Position numbers and translations under genes: made by a program
Part shown: piece by piece, positions 1 to 9,158 of the stretch
How the letters are laid out: the number at the start of each line of letters is the position of its first letter
How positions within the stretch are numbered: the stretch's first letter is position 1
Notes under the pieces: generated by a model
Told to the model about the DNA's origin: nothing
The model's database searches: none
What the model saw: only the letters and a program-made list of their open reading frames with translations
Source of the DNA: an uncultured Paraglaciecola sp.
GTDB taxonomy: Bacteria > Pseudomonadota > Gammaproteobacteria > Enterobacterales > Alteromonadaceae
Assembly: GCA_905479025.1 (NCBI GenBank)
Contig: CAJQKX010000765.1
Coordinates: forward strand, 1-18,839
DNA: 18,839 nt
Direction of reading: 5' to 3'

Positions 1-175
1 GGCAGACAAAATTCCCGATTTTCATCAACGATTTAGACAAGTCATTGATTTTGTGCCTGCAAAAGAGCAACTCAAACCTCAGGCCAGAGAACGATATAAA
101 CAATATAGAGCGGCAGGTAATCAACTCGATACCCTACCCGCCTCAAGCATTAACGAGGCACAAAATAATGGATAA
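1..175 (+). CDS. holC: DNA polymerase III chi subunit, C-terminal end (partial)
   Basis: Only the last 57 codons are in the window, read from base 2 to the TAA at 173-175. The peptide contains [11 protein letters not shown] and [11 protein letters not shown], which line up with the C-terminus of E. coli HolC (VVDFVPYEDSL, RERYKAYRVAG). Chi is an accessory subunit of the polymerase III clamp-loader complex; it binds psi (HolD) and contacts single-strand binding protein. The gene overlaps valS by 8 bp (168-175), as expected for the conserved holC-valS pair, so the two are probably translationally coupled. The catalytic-type features of the family cannot be judged because the N-terminal part lies outside the window. 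Confidence 0.88.
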   Translation, partial: ADKIPDFHQRFRQVIDFVPAKEQLKPQARERYKQYRAAGNQLDTLPASSINEAQNNG

Positions 176-3020
176 GACATTTAATCCACAAAATATAGAA
201 CGCGACATATACCAAAAATGGGAAGATAGCGGTCAATTTAAACCTTCTGGAGAAGGTGAGTCCTACAGCATCATGATACCGCCACCAAACGTGACGGGCA
301 GCCTGCATATGGGCCATGCGTTTCAACAAACCATTATGGATGCCTTAACCCGATACAAACGTATGTCAGGCAATAATACCTTATGGCAAGTGGGTACTGA
401 CCACGCTGGCATTGCTACTCAAATGGTAGTGGAGCGAAAGTTAGCAGCAGAAAATGGACCCACTCGTAAAGAATTGGGCCGCGATGCTTTTATCGACAAA
501 ATTTGGGAATGGAAAGCCGAGTCAGGTAATACTATTACCAACCAAATGCGTCGATTAGGTGCTTCAGTTGATTGGGAACGTGAGCGTTTCACTATGGATA
601 AGGGGCTTTCAAACGCAGTAAATGAAGTATTTGTACGCCTGCATTCAGAAGACTTGATCTATCGCGGTAAACGCCTTGTTAACTGGGATCCTAAGTTACA
701 TACCGCCATATCTGACCTAGAAGTAGAAAGTAAAGACAAAAAAGGTCACATGTGGCACTTTCGTTATCCCTTGGCTGATGGGGTTAAAACAACTGATGGC
801 AAAGATTACCTTGTAGTCGCAACAACCCGACCTGAGACAGTGCTAGGTGATACAGGTGTAGCCGTTAATCCAGCAGATCCTAGATATAAAGACTTGATTG
901 GTAAGTTTATCGATTTACCTTTGGTAAATCGTCGTATTCCTATCGTTGGTGACGAACATGCAGATATAGAAAAAGGCACCGGCTGCGTAAAAATTACGCC
1001 AGCTCATGACTTTAACGATTATGAAGTCGGTAAACGTCATCAATTACCGATGATCAATATTTTGAATTTCTCTGGTGAAATTCGCCAGCAAGCTGAAATA
1101 TTCGATACAAATGGTGAAGCAACCGATGCCGTAAATTCAGCCATACCTGAAGAATTTCAAAACTTGGACCGTTTTGCCGCCCGCAAAGCCATAGTGGCCA
1201 AATTTGATGAAATAGGCTTCTTAGAAAAAGTAAAAGACCACGACCTCACTGTGCCTTATGGTGATAGAAGTGGGGTGGTGATTGAACCTATGCTGACTGA
1301 CCAATGGTATGTACGTGCAGCACCTCTAGCCAAAGTCGCAGCCGATGCCGTCACCAATGGCGAGATTGAATTTGTACCTAAACAATATGAAAACATGTAT
1401 TTTTCTTGGATGAATGATATCCAAGACTGGTGCATTTCACGTCAATTGTGGTGGGGCCATAGAATACCCGCTTGGTACGATGAACAAGGAAATGTATATG
1501 TGGGCCGCAACGAAGCACAAGCTCGTGCAGAAAACGGCTTGGGCGCTGATGTGTTACTCAGACAGGATGACGATGTATTAGACACTTGGTTCTCCTCTGC
1601 GCTGTGGACGTTTTCTACATTAGGTTGGCCTGAAAATACTGAAGACTTAAAAACGTTCCATCCTAGCGATGTATTGGTCACTGGTTTTGACATCATTTTC
1701 TTCTGGGTAGCCAGAATGATCATGATGACTATGCATTTTATTAAAGATGAAAACGGCAAACCACAAGTACCTTTTAAAACAGTATATGTAACAGGCCTTA
1801 TTCGTGATGATGACGGGCATAAAATGTCTAAGTCTAAAGGTAACGTCATTGACCCCTTGGATATGATTGATGGTATTTCTCTGGAAGATTTACTCGAAAA
1901 ACGTACCGGTAATATGATGCAGCCTAAAATGGCTGAAAAAATTAAGAAACAAACGGCGAAGCAGTTCCCTGATGGCATAGAGTCTCATGGCACAGATGCA
2001 CTGCGTTTTACCCTAGCAGCAGTCGCTTCTACCGGCCGTGATATCAGTTGGGACATGAAGCGCTTAGAAGGCTACAGAAACTTCTGCAACAAGTTATGGA
2101 ACGCCAGTAACTTTGTGCTGATGAATACCCAAGAACATGATTGTGGGTTTAATTCAGATTCGAGTATGACTTTTTCACTTGCAGACAAGTGGATCATGGG
2201 GCAATACCAAAACACCATAAAAGCTTATCGCGATGCGATGGATACCTATCGTTTTGATATTGCCGCACATACATTATACGAATTCACATGGGATCAGTTT
2301 TGTGGTTGGTATATAGAATTAACCAAACCTATTTTATTGCAAGGTACTGATGAGCAGCAACGCGGTACTAGGCATACCCTAGTTACCGTCTTAGAGTCTT
2401 TGCTACGATTGATGCATCCTATTATGCCGTTTATCACAGAGACTATCTGGCAAAATGTATCGCCTATCGCTAACTGTCATAGCGCCACCATCATGAATCA
2501 GGTGTACCCTGAATATGATGTTGCCAAGGTTGATGCCACAGCGATGGCAGATTTGGAATGGGTAAAAGGTTTTGTTTTATCTATTCGTTCTATTCGTGGT
2601 GAAATGGACATCTCGCCAAATAAACCTTTGTCGGTGTTACTGCGCAATGCCTCACCAGAGGATATTAGGCGGCTTGAAGAAAACGTCATATTCTTGCATT
2701 CAATTGCCAAGTTAGAAAGTGTCACCACATTGAGTAAAGAGGATATATCACCCGCTTGTGCTACATCGTTATTGGGCTCACTTGAAATTATGATCCCCAT
2801 GGCAGGCTTAATTGATAAAGATGCTGAATTGGCTAGGATTGCTAAAGCTTTGGATAAATTAGAAAAAGACTATGCTCGAACTCAAGGAAAACTCGCCAAT
2901 GAAAAGTTTGTGGGTAATGCGCCTGACGTGGTGATTGAAAAAGAAAAAGCGAAGCTGGCTGATTTTACTATGCAGATGGGCAAACTACATGAACAGCGCA
3001 GCACCATTGCATCGTTATAG
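168..3020 (+). CDS. valS: Valyl-tRNA synthetase (ValS)
   Basis: Cytoplasmic class I aminoacyl-tRNA synthetase that charges tRNA-Val with valine and hydrolyses mischarged Thr-tRNA-Val. The protein is 950 aa, against 951 in E. coli, and matches it closely from end to end. The HIGH signature is HMGH at residues 47-50, following PPPNVTGSL. The inserted CP1 editing domain begins around residue 190 and holds TTRPE at 219-223. KMSKS is at 552-556. The C-terminal tRNA-binding coiled coil covers about residues 885-950. The reading frame is open back to position 45, but the ATG at 168 (MDKTFNPQ) is chosen because it matches the family N-terminus (E. coli MEKTYNPQ) and overlaps the holC stop, the usual coupling. 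No frameshift or missing signature residue is seen. The next gene downstream converges on it. Confidence 0.98.
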   Translation: MDKTFNPQNIERDIYQKWEDSGQFKPSGEGESYSIMIPPPNVTGSLHMGHAFQQTIMDALTRYKRMSGNNTLWQVGTDHAGIATQMVVERKLAAENGPTRKELGRDAFIDKIWEWKAESGNTITNQMRRLGASVDWERERFTMDKGLSNAVNEVFVRLHSEDLIYRGKRLVNWDPKLHTAISDLEVESKDKKGHMWHFRYPLADGVKTTDGKDYLVVATTRPETVLGDTGVAVNPADPRYKDLIGKFIDLPLVNRRIPIVGDEHADIEKGTGCVKITPAHDFNDYEVGKRHQLPMINILNFSGEIRQQAEIFDTNGEATDAVNSAIPEEFQNLDRFAARKAIVAKFDEIGFLEKVKDHDLTVPYGDRSGVVIEPMLTDQWYVRAAPLAKVAADAVTNGEIEFVPKQYENMYFSWMNDIQDWCISRQLWWGHRIPAWYDEQGNVYVGRNEAQARAENGLGADVLLRQDDDVLDTWFSSALWTFSTLGWPENTEDLKTFHPSDVLVTGFDIIFFWVARMIMMTMHFIKDENGKPQVPFKTVYVTGLIRDDDGHKMSKSKGNVIDPLDMIDGISLEDLLEKRTGNMMQPKMAEKIKKQTAKQFPDGIESHGTDALRFTLAAVASTGRDISWDMKRLEGYRNFCNKLWNASNFVLMNTQEHDCGFNSDSSMTFSLADKWIMGQYQNTIKAYRDAMDTYRFDIAAHTLYEFTWDQFCGWYIELTKPILLQGTDEQQRGTRHTLVTVLESLLRLMHPIMPFITETIWQNVSPIANCHSATIMNQVYPEYDVAKVDATAMADLEWVKGFVLSIRSIRGEMDISPNKPLSVLLRNASPEDIRRLEENVIFLHSIAKLESVTTLSKEDISPACATSLLGSLEIMIPMAGLIDKDAELARIAKALDKLEKDYARTQGKLANEKFVGNAPDVVIEKEKAKLADFTMQMGKLHEQRSTIASL

Positions 3021-3042
3021 GATGAAGTGGTGATGAGGGAAT

Positions 3043-3080
3043 GTGTTATCAATATTGGTGACACGTTCTAGTTATTTTTA
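3043..3080 (+). terminator. Possible valS terminator
   Basis: Twenty-three bases after the valS stop, GTGTTATCA (3043-3051) can pair with TGGTGACAC (3056-3064), two of the pairs being G-T, around a 4-base loop. A T-rich but interrupted stretch follows (T run at 3075-3079). Position and shape suit an intrinsic terminator, but the stem is AT-rich and the T tract is not directly adjacent. Confidence 0.4.
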
Positions 3081-3350
3081 GTGCTGTTGTATTGTTGTGC
3101 AATTGAATAGATAATTTTTACGATAAAGAGGTCGTTACAGAGTATTGGCTAAAAAAGGCAATCTATCATAACCTCGCAAATTATTTGCCAGTCAATCCAT
3201 TTTAATAAACCTATCTGAATTTACGATTAACGGCACCGATATAAAGACTTCGTTGCCGGGTATCTAGGTAAATAACTAGTTTGTGTTATGCATAATACTG
3301 ATACAAAAAATGCACGGTAGATAGCAATACATATCCCTTAAAATATAGTG

Positions 3351-3378
3351 CTGCCACATAAATACAGCGATGTGGCAG
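3351..3378. other. Hairpin with 9-bp perfect stem
   Basis: CTGCCACAT (3351-3359) is exactly complementary to ATGTGGCAG (3370-3378), with a 10-base loop. No T run follows on either strand, so it is not a standard intrinsic terminator. It lies between the ends of two convergent genes and may be a 3' end structure for one of them. Confidence 0.45.
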
Positions 3379-3532
3379 TCTACGTGACTATGGGCAGTGG
3401 CATTAAGACTTAACAACCAATGCTATATTGGCGATGGTAGCTATCATTAAACAAACCGACACTGCTTATGTTGCTAAATAGGCAATTACTCATATCGCCA
3501 TTATTCCTCAGTTCAGCCCTCGAAGTAGCCAG

Positions 3533-4069
3533 CTATTTTGGGGTAACCTTCTGATTTATATACGCAGCGAATTCTTGTTTAAACCAACGTTGCAACATGT
3601 TTTTTTCGTAACGCAATGACTCACTTTTGAACAAGTGATGACTGCGATCTAGAAAAGACATATCTTTGAGTTTCACTTCGGCCTGTTGCACTACTTCACC
3701 AGACTCATCCAATAATTTATAGCTAAAATTTATCCTTGGTATATCAATATTTTTAACGATCCGCACATCAGATGTTCCATGTCCTAAACCAAGATGAGAG
3801 GCAGGCCAGACTTGTCCAGCCAGATCAAGATCAGTGACTTTCATTAGTAATTTTTGGTTATCAGGTAATGCCAACGATAATTCATTCATATATTCGTTAA
3901 TATCTTCAAAAGTCGCGTCTCTAAATCTTTTTCGCGACTGATTACTGGGCCTAACATCACGGTATTTTTCGGGCTTATCCCATTCAATTTCGACTTTAGC
4001 CTGAGCCAAAACTTGATTAGAAAAACCTAATGTCATTGCAGAAATAATCAATCCGCTTAATATTTTCAT
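3533..4069 (-). CDS. Secreted DUF3016 family protein
   Basis: A 178-aa protein of unknown function, probably periplasmic. Residues 1-22 form a signal peptide (short positive end, hydrophobic core, VLA or AQA cleavage site at 22-24). The mature part shows features I associate with the DUF3016 family of Alteromonadales and relatives: an early WDKPEKYRDVRPS segment, then LMKVTDLDLAGQVWP, then DIPRINFSYKLLDESG and a C-terminal LRYEKNMLQRW. The ATG at 4067-4069 has a good ribosome binding site (AGGAGA about 8 bases upstream on the minus strand). It lies 198 bp downstream of the beta-propeller gene on the same strand, with a terminator between, so it is probably a separate unit. The family assignment is by recall of its motifs, without a profile search. 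Confidence 0.82.
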   Translation of the reverse strand: MKILSGLIISAMTLGFSNQVLAQAKVEIEWDKPEKYRDVRPSNQSRKRFRDATFEDINEYMNELSLALPDNQKLLMKVTDLDLAGQVWPASHLGLGHGTSDVRIVKNIDIPRINFSYKLLDESGEVVQQAEVKLKDMSFLDRSHHLFKSESLRYEKNMLQRWFKQEFAAYINQKVTPK

Positions 4070-4191
4070 AATAAATCTCCTGCATTAAGGTAGTTGTCAG
4101 TATTACCATGACACCTGAATATATACTGAATCTAATTTAAATAAGTTGCAATAGGTCTATTTATCTTCCATTTACAGAGCTAAAGCCAAAC

Positions 4192-4212
4192 AAAAAAATC
4201 GGTTTACACCGA
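4192..4212 (-). terminator. Intrinsic terminator after the beta-propeller gene
   Basis: On the minus strand TCGGT (4212-4208) and ACCGA (4203-4199) pair around a GTAA loop and are followed at once by seven T residues (4198-4192). This is 56-76 bases beyond the stop of the beta-propeller lipoprotein gene and upstream of the DUF3016 gene, so it should end the former transcript. Confidence 0.75.
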
Positions 4213-4267
4213 GCAAGGATGAGAACCCGGATCAAGCTAACACAATCAGCAACATAATTATCACTGA

Positions 4268-6280
4268 TTAAAAAGGCCCAAAAATAGCAGCATTTTTAGA
4301 CCAAGTGGTCTGCCATACTTGATTACCGTGGATGTAATACACCTTGTCACCATGAATAATACTTCTGTCATCCCATCCACTGGCATAAGGTTGTTCACTT
4401 ACATCAGGCCGTACCTCACTCCTTTGAATTAACTCTGGATTGTTAGATGTGGTGTCCACTTCGAGCAACAACAAACTATTAGATGATCCCCAGTAGTCTA
4501 AAAGTTCATCGATAGGCATGTTCCAACTTTCAACAGGCAGTGCGAATTGGTAATTGCCATTACTATTTAGCACTGTCAATGCCCGATAATCATATTCGAC
4601 TGGCGTATAACTGCTGGGCTTAATGATACTGTTCACTTCAACGGGGTTGGTTGGTTCAGATACGTTAAACAAACTAATTTTCATACCTTCTTGAGACACA
4701 GGTTCGTCAATTACCTCTCCACTTTCAGGAATGTTGTTAACGTTAACCTGCTGACCTATTCCAAGTAAATAGCCATTATCCAAAGGATGTAAATAGCTAG
4801 AAAATCCAGGGATTTCTAATGCACCTAACACCCTTGGGGCGTTAGGATCCGCTAAATCGATTACATAAAGTGGGTCTATCCTTTCGAAGGTGACAATATA
4901 TCCTCGGTCTCCCAGAAATCGGACGGCATAAATATCTTCACCAGGTTTACCGATAGGCTCTGGGGATGAGTCATTGGGCAATGTAGCCAACATAGCTAAC
5001 TCATTGCCTTGCTGATTTAAGATTGAAAGTTTATGTTCAGGCTCACCAGAAGTGTAATCAGTGGTCACAATACGTAAGTGATCATTTTGTTCACTTAAAC
5101 GCAGATTAGCTGCTCCTCGCCAACCAATAATACCGTCTACGTTTCCTGTTGCCTGATACGTCAAATTTGCGTCTAACGACACTTTATGCAAAACAGTTTT
5201 ATTATCCACAGATGCACTGAGATACAAGTTTGCCTCTGACATATATAACATATTCGCTACAGAGCTAATGCAGCTTGATTGAATGTCATTCGGGTCAGTT
5301 AAACTAATCCTGCTTACAGTCAAAAGATGGGCATAACCATCTTTCTCATTAGCCTGAGCAGGTATGACACAGTCTTTAGTTGAGTTCAGAGGTGTGCCTT
5401 CGTCGCCATTCCGATAGATCTTTGGCATAAGCCCCGAATTAGGCGTATCCAAAATAATTAAATAGTTGGCCAGTAACTCTTCTTCTGTTGTTGCATTAGG
5501 GTTAAGCCCCTCAACATAGGCAGTATAACTAGTCACTAGATAAAGATCATCGCCTATGCGACGACTCGATACCATCGCACCATCTATCTTAATATTGCTC
5601 ACCGTGGATGGGTTACTCGGTAAAGAAGTGTCATATATATCTAAAGTTAATTTCTGCTCATTTGGTGACCAAGGCTCTGGGGCAATCGAAAGAGCATCAA
5701 TAGCATAAAATTCAACATTGGCACTCAATACTGCTAATCTATCATCATGTTGATACATGCCTCCTATATTCGAATTTTCATCCAAAAGAGGTAACTCAGC
5801 CACTGAATTTAACGAAAAATCATTTTGTCTCTCTAACACTCTCACCTTTGACTGAGAAACGCCTTCCTTAAGCCACTGCTGATAAGCAGCCAAATACAAT
5901 ATGTTGCCATCGTATTCTATACGGTCTGCTTCATCGACCCCAGATTCTTGAGTGTTGGTAGTAGAAAAACTGGCACTGACACTATCTTGGCTTACTGTTG
6001 GTACTGCCACTCCTTCTTTAGAAGTCTTGGCATATTCAAATGCCGCCGAGTAAATACCATTTTTGATAAAACGGCTAACAGACACTTCACCCGCCCTAAC
6101 CAAGGGTCCATCAAATGTAGTTGCCGAGTTAAGCTGCGGTGCTTCAGTAGGTCTTTCATTTACAGATTCGACAGCGACTTGTGCAGTGTCATCTGAACAA
6201 GCTGTTAATACAAAAACGATCATCAGTATGATTGCTAAACACAACTTGTTACTAATATTATTCGTTTGGGTTTGAAGCAT
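4268..6280 (-). CDS. Beta-propeller domain lipoprotein (COG4880-like)
   Basis: Predicted exported lipoprotein of 670 aa. The N-terminus has a long hydrophobic stretch ending in the lipobox LTAC, with the lipidated Cys at residue 28, followed by SDD. Residues 108-119 read TNTQESGVDEAD, the hallmark I know from secreted C-terminal beta-propeller proteins (COG4880, Pfam Beta_propel). The rest is a run of repeated strand-rich blades such as GIIGWRGAANLR, PGEDIYAVRFLGDRGYIVTF and YLHPLDNGYLLGIG. No enzyme motif is visible and the function of this family is unknown. The frame is open up to 6325 with further ATGs at 6298 and 6325. I prefer the ATG at 6278-6280 because AAAAGG lies about 9 bases upstream and the signal peptide is then of normal length. 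Downstream is a strong terminator. The neighbours give no functional clue. Confidence 0.85.
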   Translation of the reverse strand: MLQTQTNNISNKLCLAIILMIVFVLTACSDDTAQVAVESVNERPTEAPQLNSATTFDGPLVRAGEVSVSRFIKNGIYSAAFEYAKTSKEGVAVPTVSQDSVSASFSTTNTQESGVDEADRIEYDGNILYLAAYQQWLKEGVSQSKVRVLERQNDFSLNSVAELPLLDENSNIGGMYQHDDRLAVLSANVEFYAIDALSIAPEPWSPNEQKLTLDIYDTSLPSNPSTVSNIKIDGAMVSSRRIGDDLYLVTSYTAYVEGLNPNATTEEELLANYLIILDTPNSGLMPKIYRNGDEGTPLNSTKDCVIPAQANEKDGYAHLLTVSRISLTDPNDIQSSCISSVANMLYMSEANLYLSASVDNKTVLHKVSLDANLTYQATGNVDGIIGWRGAANLRLSEQNDHLRIVTTDYTSGEPEHKLSILNQQGNELAMLATLPNDSSPEPIGKPGEDIYAVRFLGDRGYIVTFERIDPLYVIDLADPNAPRVLGALEIPGFSSYLHPLDNGYLLGIGQQVNVNNIPESGEVIDEPVSQEGMKISLFNVSEPTNPVEVNSIIKPSSYTPVEYDYRALTVLNSNGNYQFALPVESWNMPIDELLDYWGSSNSLLLLEVDTTSNNPELIQRSEVRPDVSEQPYASGWDDRSIIHGDKVYYIHGNQVWQTTWSKNAAIFGPF

Positions 6281-6431
6281 GCTCAAATACCTTTTCATAT
6301 AAATCTTATAATTTAATATAATCATTTGAAGCTATTATTTATACGTAAATATGGATCTAATTGTGAATAATGGTAACCCACTGACAAGTACCACAAAAAC
6401 TCTACTAGGCTTCGCACATTATTAATATTAA

Positions 6432-7060
6432 ATGTTTTGTTTCACACACAGCATTTTTTGTTCATTTTCTTATGTAAGTGTGTCTCGGGAACAATACTAG
6501 TCTGTTGTCAAGATGGAACATGCATTAAGACAAGTAGCTGGCAACTTGGTTTAGCATTTGGGGTCGGCGTTAAAGCCAGTCCACTGGTGGATAGAGACGA
6601 TATTCCGTTAGTGATACTGCCTGACATTGCCTGACACTGCCTGACATTGCCTAGTACGCAGAAAAAGCCTATTTTGATAATGGTGAGCTAGGCTATCAAT
6701 GGCAGTATTTGAGGACATTATTTTTTATCAAATGGCGAATGGCAACTCATATTCCAGCAAGATATCAGTCATGTTCATGTGGGCCAGCAGGTAGGTCTGG
6801 ATTACAGTTATAGATGGTTATGGCATGATTTTCGATTGGGATTACGCATAGGCACTGATTGGAAAAATGCAGATTTGATTGACTATTATTATGATGTTTC
6901 ACAAAGAAATACCGACTTTTCCGGATTTTACTTTAAAGGCAAATCAGGATGGCAAACTTATATGTCAATCAATGCTCAAAAGCCCATTAACGAAAACTAG
7001 CCATGGTTTAGCTATCGTAAATAGAATTGATGATTGGCATCAAGGAGACTGCTATGTAAC
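6432..7060 (+). pseudogene. Decayed MipA/OmpV family outer-membrane protein gene
   Basis: Pieces of a MipA/OmpV-type beta-barrel protein survive in more than one frame. The first (about 6510-6630) reads CIKTSSWQLGLAFGVGV and DDIPLVILPDIA, the typical family start. It is then broken by three 10-bp tandem units (6621-6650); removing two of them restores the frame into YAEKAYFDNGELGYQW, except that the expected Tyr codon is a TAG (6652-6654). The last part (about 6731-7021) reads GEWQLIFQQDISHVHVGQQ, then WKNADLIDYYYDVS and INAQKPINEN, with TAG stops at 6998 and 7022 where Trp codons would fit. Comparison with the usual family length of about 250 aa suggests internal sequence is missing near 6700-6730. 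Neither the original start nor the end can be fixed; recognisable similarity fades after about 7035. Clearly non-functional unless the assembly is wrong. Confidence 0.8.
6621..6650 (+). repeat. Three 10-bp tandem units inside the MipA pseudogene
   Basis: CTGACATTGC, CTGACACTGC and CTGACATTGC follow one another without a gap. Partial copies flank them (6611-6620 ends in ACTGC; 6651 begins CTA). Two extra units add 20 bp and shift the reading frame of the MipA-like gene. Confidence 0.9.
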
Positions 7061-7110
7061 CGATGGGAAATTGGGCGGTGCTAAATTTATTATGAGCTTG
7101 CCCAGCCCTT

Positions 7111-7476
7111 TCAACTAAGATTATCAAGAATACCTTTTCGACTAATCTCACCGCAGACGTGACGTAAATTGCTCCCATAAATATAAGGATTTTTATCTCC
7201 AGCATAACAATAATGCTGATTAAAGTTTTTTAGTTCAGTTTTTGTGCTGGTGATTTTATATAAATATTCAGTTTGCGACTCGGTAAAACCTTGAACCTGC
7301 TCCGAAATTTCATTTCTAAATTTGGCGAGTTGCTGATTATCAATGGTCATAGATATACCATGCATCCACTGTGAAGTCGTCGTTTGCATATCCAACAACC
7401 AAAGTTGCACCAACGCACTGCGCAAAATCATTATCAAAGCCAAAATTTCGAACGTCACTACAAAAAAACGCAACAT
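7111..7476 (-). CDS. Hypothetical small membrane-anchored protein
   Basis: A 121-aa protein I do not recognise. Residues about 4-29 form one strongly hydrophobic segment (FFVVTFEILALIMIL onward), either a membrane anchor or an uncleaved signal. The rest is hydrophilic, with the two cysteines in HYCYAGDKNPYIY and RHVCGEI spaced so that they could form a disulfide outside the cytoplasm. The ATG at 7474-7476 has only a weak GAGA upstream. It converges on the MipA pseudogene and diverges from ccoG, so its promoter must lie within 7477-7719. The mixed composition of the soluble part looks like real protein rather than random frame, but there is no family support. It could also be a lineage-specific orphan. 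Confidence 0.5.
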   Translation of the reverse strand: MLRFFVVTFEILALIMILRSALVQLWLLDMQTTTSQWMHGISMTIDNQQLAKFRNEISEQVQGFTESQTEYLYKITSTKTELKNFNQHYCYAGDKNPYIYGSNLRHVCGEISRKGILDNLS

Positions 7477-7616
7477 ATATTATGTCTCAAAAACCATCTA
7501 TTGATATAAGGATTTTATACATTACGTGATGATGGCACCGAAAACATCCCCCAGAGTTATACCTTCGGATAACCACGAATAACCATTCTTGAGTTTTGAT
7601 ATGAGTATAAGAAAGA

Positions 7617-7630
7617 CTGACTGGGATCAA
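7617..7630 (+). promoter_or_regulatory. Possible FNR-type box upstream of ccoG
   Basis: CTGAC-TGGG-ATCAA matches 8 of the 10 defined bases of the FNR/Anr consensus TTGAT-N4-ATCAA and lies 89 bases before the ccoG ATG. Genes for cbb3 oxidase assembly are commonly controlled by FNR-type regulators, which makes the match plausible. One imperfect match is weak evidence. Confidence 0.3.
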
Positions 7631-7719
7631 GCACGGCAGTAAACATGCTGATATACTCTACAAGCGACCAGTCTGTTGAACTCTCAACATCTGTCTTTTT
7701 GATATACCAAGGACATACC

Positions 7720-9158
7720 ATGAGTGAGCGAATTCCCGTAAAAAATATCTCACCCGTAAAAGTACACTACCCAGATAAAAACAAACATGGCAATTCCTAT
7801 ACTCCTCGCAACAGAATATACGTACGAGCGGTCACAGGCATGTTGGAAAATATTCGTCGCTTTTTTGGAATGTTTTTTTTAGTGGTTTTGCACTTTTACC
7901 TTGGCTCCAGTTTAATGGCAGCCAAGCAGTGTTACTTGATTTCGGTGCACAGCGTTTTAAAATATTTGCCTTAACACTATGGCCACAAGATTTGACGTTA
8001 TTCGCATGGATTTTAATAGTGGCCGCCTTTGCGCTATTTTTTGTAACCACCTTTGCCGGGCGTGTTTGGTGTGGCTTTATGTGTCCGCAAACTACCTGGA
8101 CTTTCTTATATATCTGGTTTGAGGAAAAGATTGAAGGCAGTCGCAACAAACGAATGAAGCTAGATGAAAGAAAAATGGACTTTGACAAGCTATGGCGTAA
8201 GGCCCTAAAACATTTCACTTGGATTGGGATTGCTTTGATCACCGCATTAACTTTTGTTGGTTATTTCACACCGATTGACTCTTTATTTGTAGCATTTTTC
8301 ACTTTTTCAAGTGGTTTTTGGGCAGTCTTCTGGGTGCTATTTTTCACACTTTGCACCTATGGTAACGCTGGATGGATGCGCGAAATTATGTGTACCCACA
8401 TATGTCCCTATGCACGTTTTCAATCCGCTATGTTCGACAAAGACACCTTTACTGTTGCGTATAACACTGCTCGTGGGGAACAACGCGGACCCAGAGGACA
8501 AAAAGTCAGCCGTGAAGAAAATCAAACCAAAGGCTTAGGTGATTGTATTGATTGCAACCTATGTGTGCAGGTTTGTCCGACTGGAATAGATATTCGCAAC
8601 GGTTTGCAATATGAATGCATAAATTGCGGGGCCTGTGTTGATGCCTGTAATGATGTTATGGAAAAGATGAACTACCCCAAAGGTTTGATTAGTTTTACTT
8701 CAGAAACAGAATTAGCAGGCGGTAAAACAAAAATATTTCGTCCTAAATTAATCGGTTATGGCATTGTTTTATTATTAATGTCGGGGCTGTTGGTATTCGA
8801 CATAGCAACGAGAAAACCTTTGGAAATAGACATTATAAAAGACAGGGTACCTATGTACCGGGAAACAGGTAATGGCCTTATTGAGAATGTGTTTACCTTA
8901 AAAATTCTGAATAAATCTCAATACACCCAGCGCTATCATATATACATAGATAATCTTGAAGGACACACCTACATTGGTGAAGATGAAGTAACAGTTTCAG
9001 GAGGTGAGGTGTTCAATTTACCTCTGAGTATCGCCATCAATCCAAATAAATTAACCCAAGAGTCCACTGCATTTAGCTTCAGAGTTGAATCAATTGATGC
9101 TGAAAACACCCCAGTGACCGTTCAAGAAATCAGTAAATTTTTGTACCCTAATTTGTGA
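7720..9158 (+). CDS. ccoG: CcoG/FixG/RdxA cbb3 oxidase accessory protein, one-base frameshift
   Basis: Membrane iron-sulfur protein needed for assembly of cbb3-type cytochrome c oxidase, linked in other bacteria to copper reduction. The start ATG at 7720 has AAGGA 6 bases upstream and gives MSERIPVKNI, the family N-terminus. Reading breaks at a run of eight T (7873-7880): nine T would continue the family sequence into FALLPWLQFNGSQAVLLDFG. With that base restored the protein is about 479 aa, normal for the family. Landmarks (restored numbering): CGFMCP at C118-C122 in the second membrane region; two ferredoxin-type clusters, CIDCNLCVQVCP at 276-287 and CINCGACVDAC at 300-310; a last membrane helix near 340-360; and a C-terminal FixG_C Ig-like domain. 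The stop overlaps the srkA start by 4 bp. The shift may be a sequencing error, a real mutation, or slippage on T TTT TTA. Confidence 0.9.

Larger units (their letters stand above)
3021..3532. other. Convergent intergenic gap valS / DUF3016 gene
   Basis: No convincing gene lies in these 512 bases. They separate valS (plus) from the DUF3016 gene (minus), so terminators for both are expected here. I see a weak terminator-like hairpin just after valS (3043-3064) and a perfect 9-bp-stem hairpin (3351-3378). A stretch around 3431-3532 can be read on the plus strand with one internal stop, but the peptide resembles nothing I recognise and is treated as noise. Confidence 0.5.

Noticed and set aside
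1442..1978. Long minus-strand open frame inside valS (178 codons)
   Set aside because: It lies wholly inside an unmistakable valS on the other strand, has no recognisable protein features and no ribosome site; it is a shadow frame.
3431..3532. Possible coding remnant on the plus strand after valS
   Set aside because: A 30-odd residue frame with an internal stop and no recognisable family; indistinguishable from chance.
7095..7109. 15-bp match AGCTTGCCCAGCCCT repeated at 10377-10391
   Set aside because: One shared 15-mer in about 19 kb is not very improbable by chance, and similarity does not extend on either side.
6779..7118. Two short plus-strand frames that could be annotated as small proteins
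   Set aside because: They are fragments in the remains of the MipA/OmpV gene, best treated as one pseudogene.
7832..8242. Minus-strand open frame of 136 codons over the ccoG break
   Set aside because: Opposite strand of a clear ccoG; the peptide is Lys/Ser-rich low-information sequence typical of an antisense shadow.
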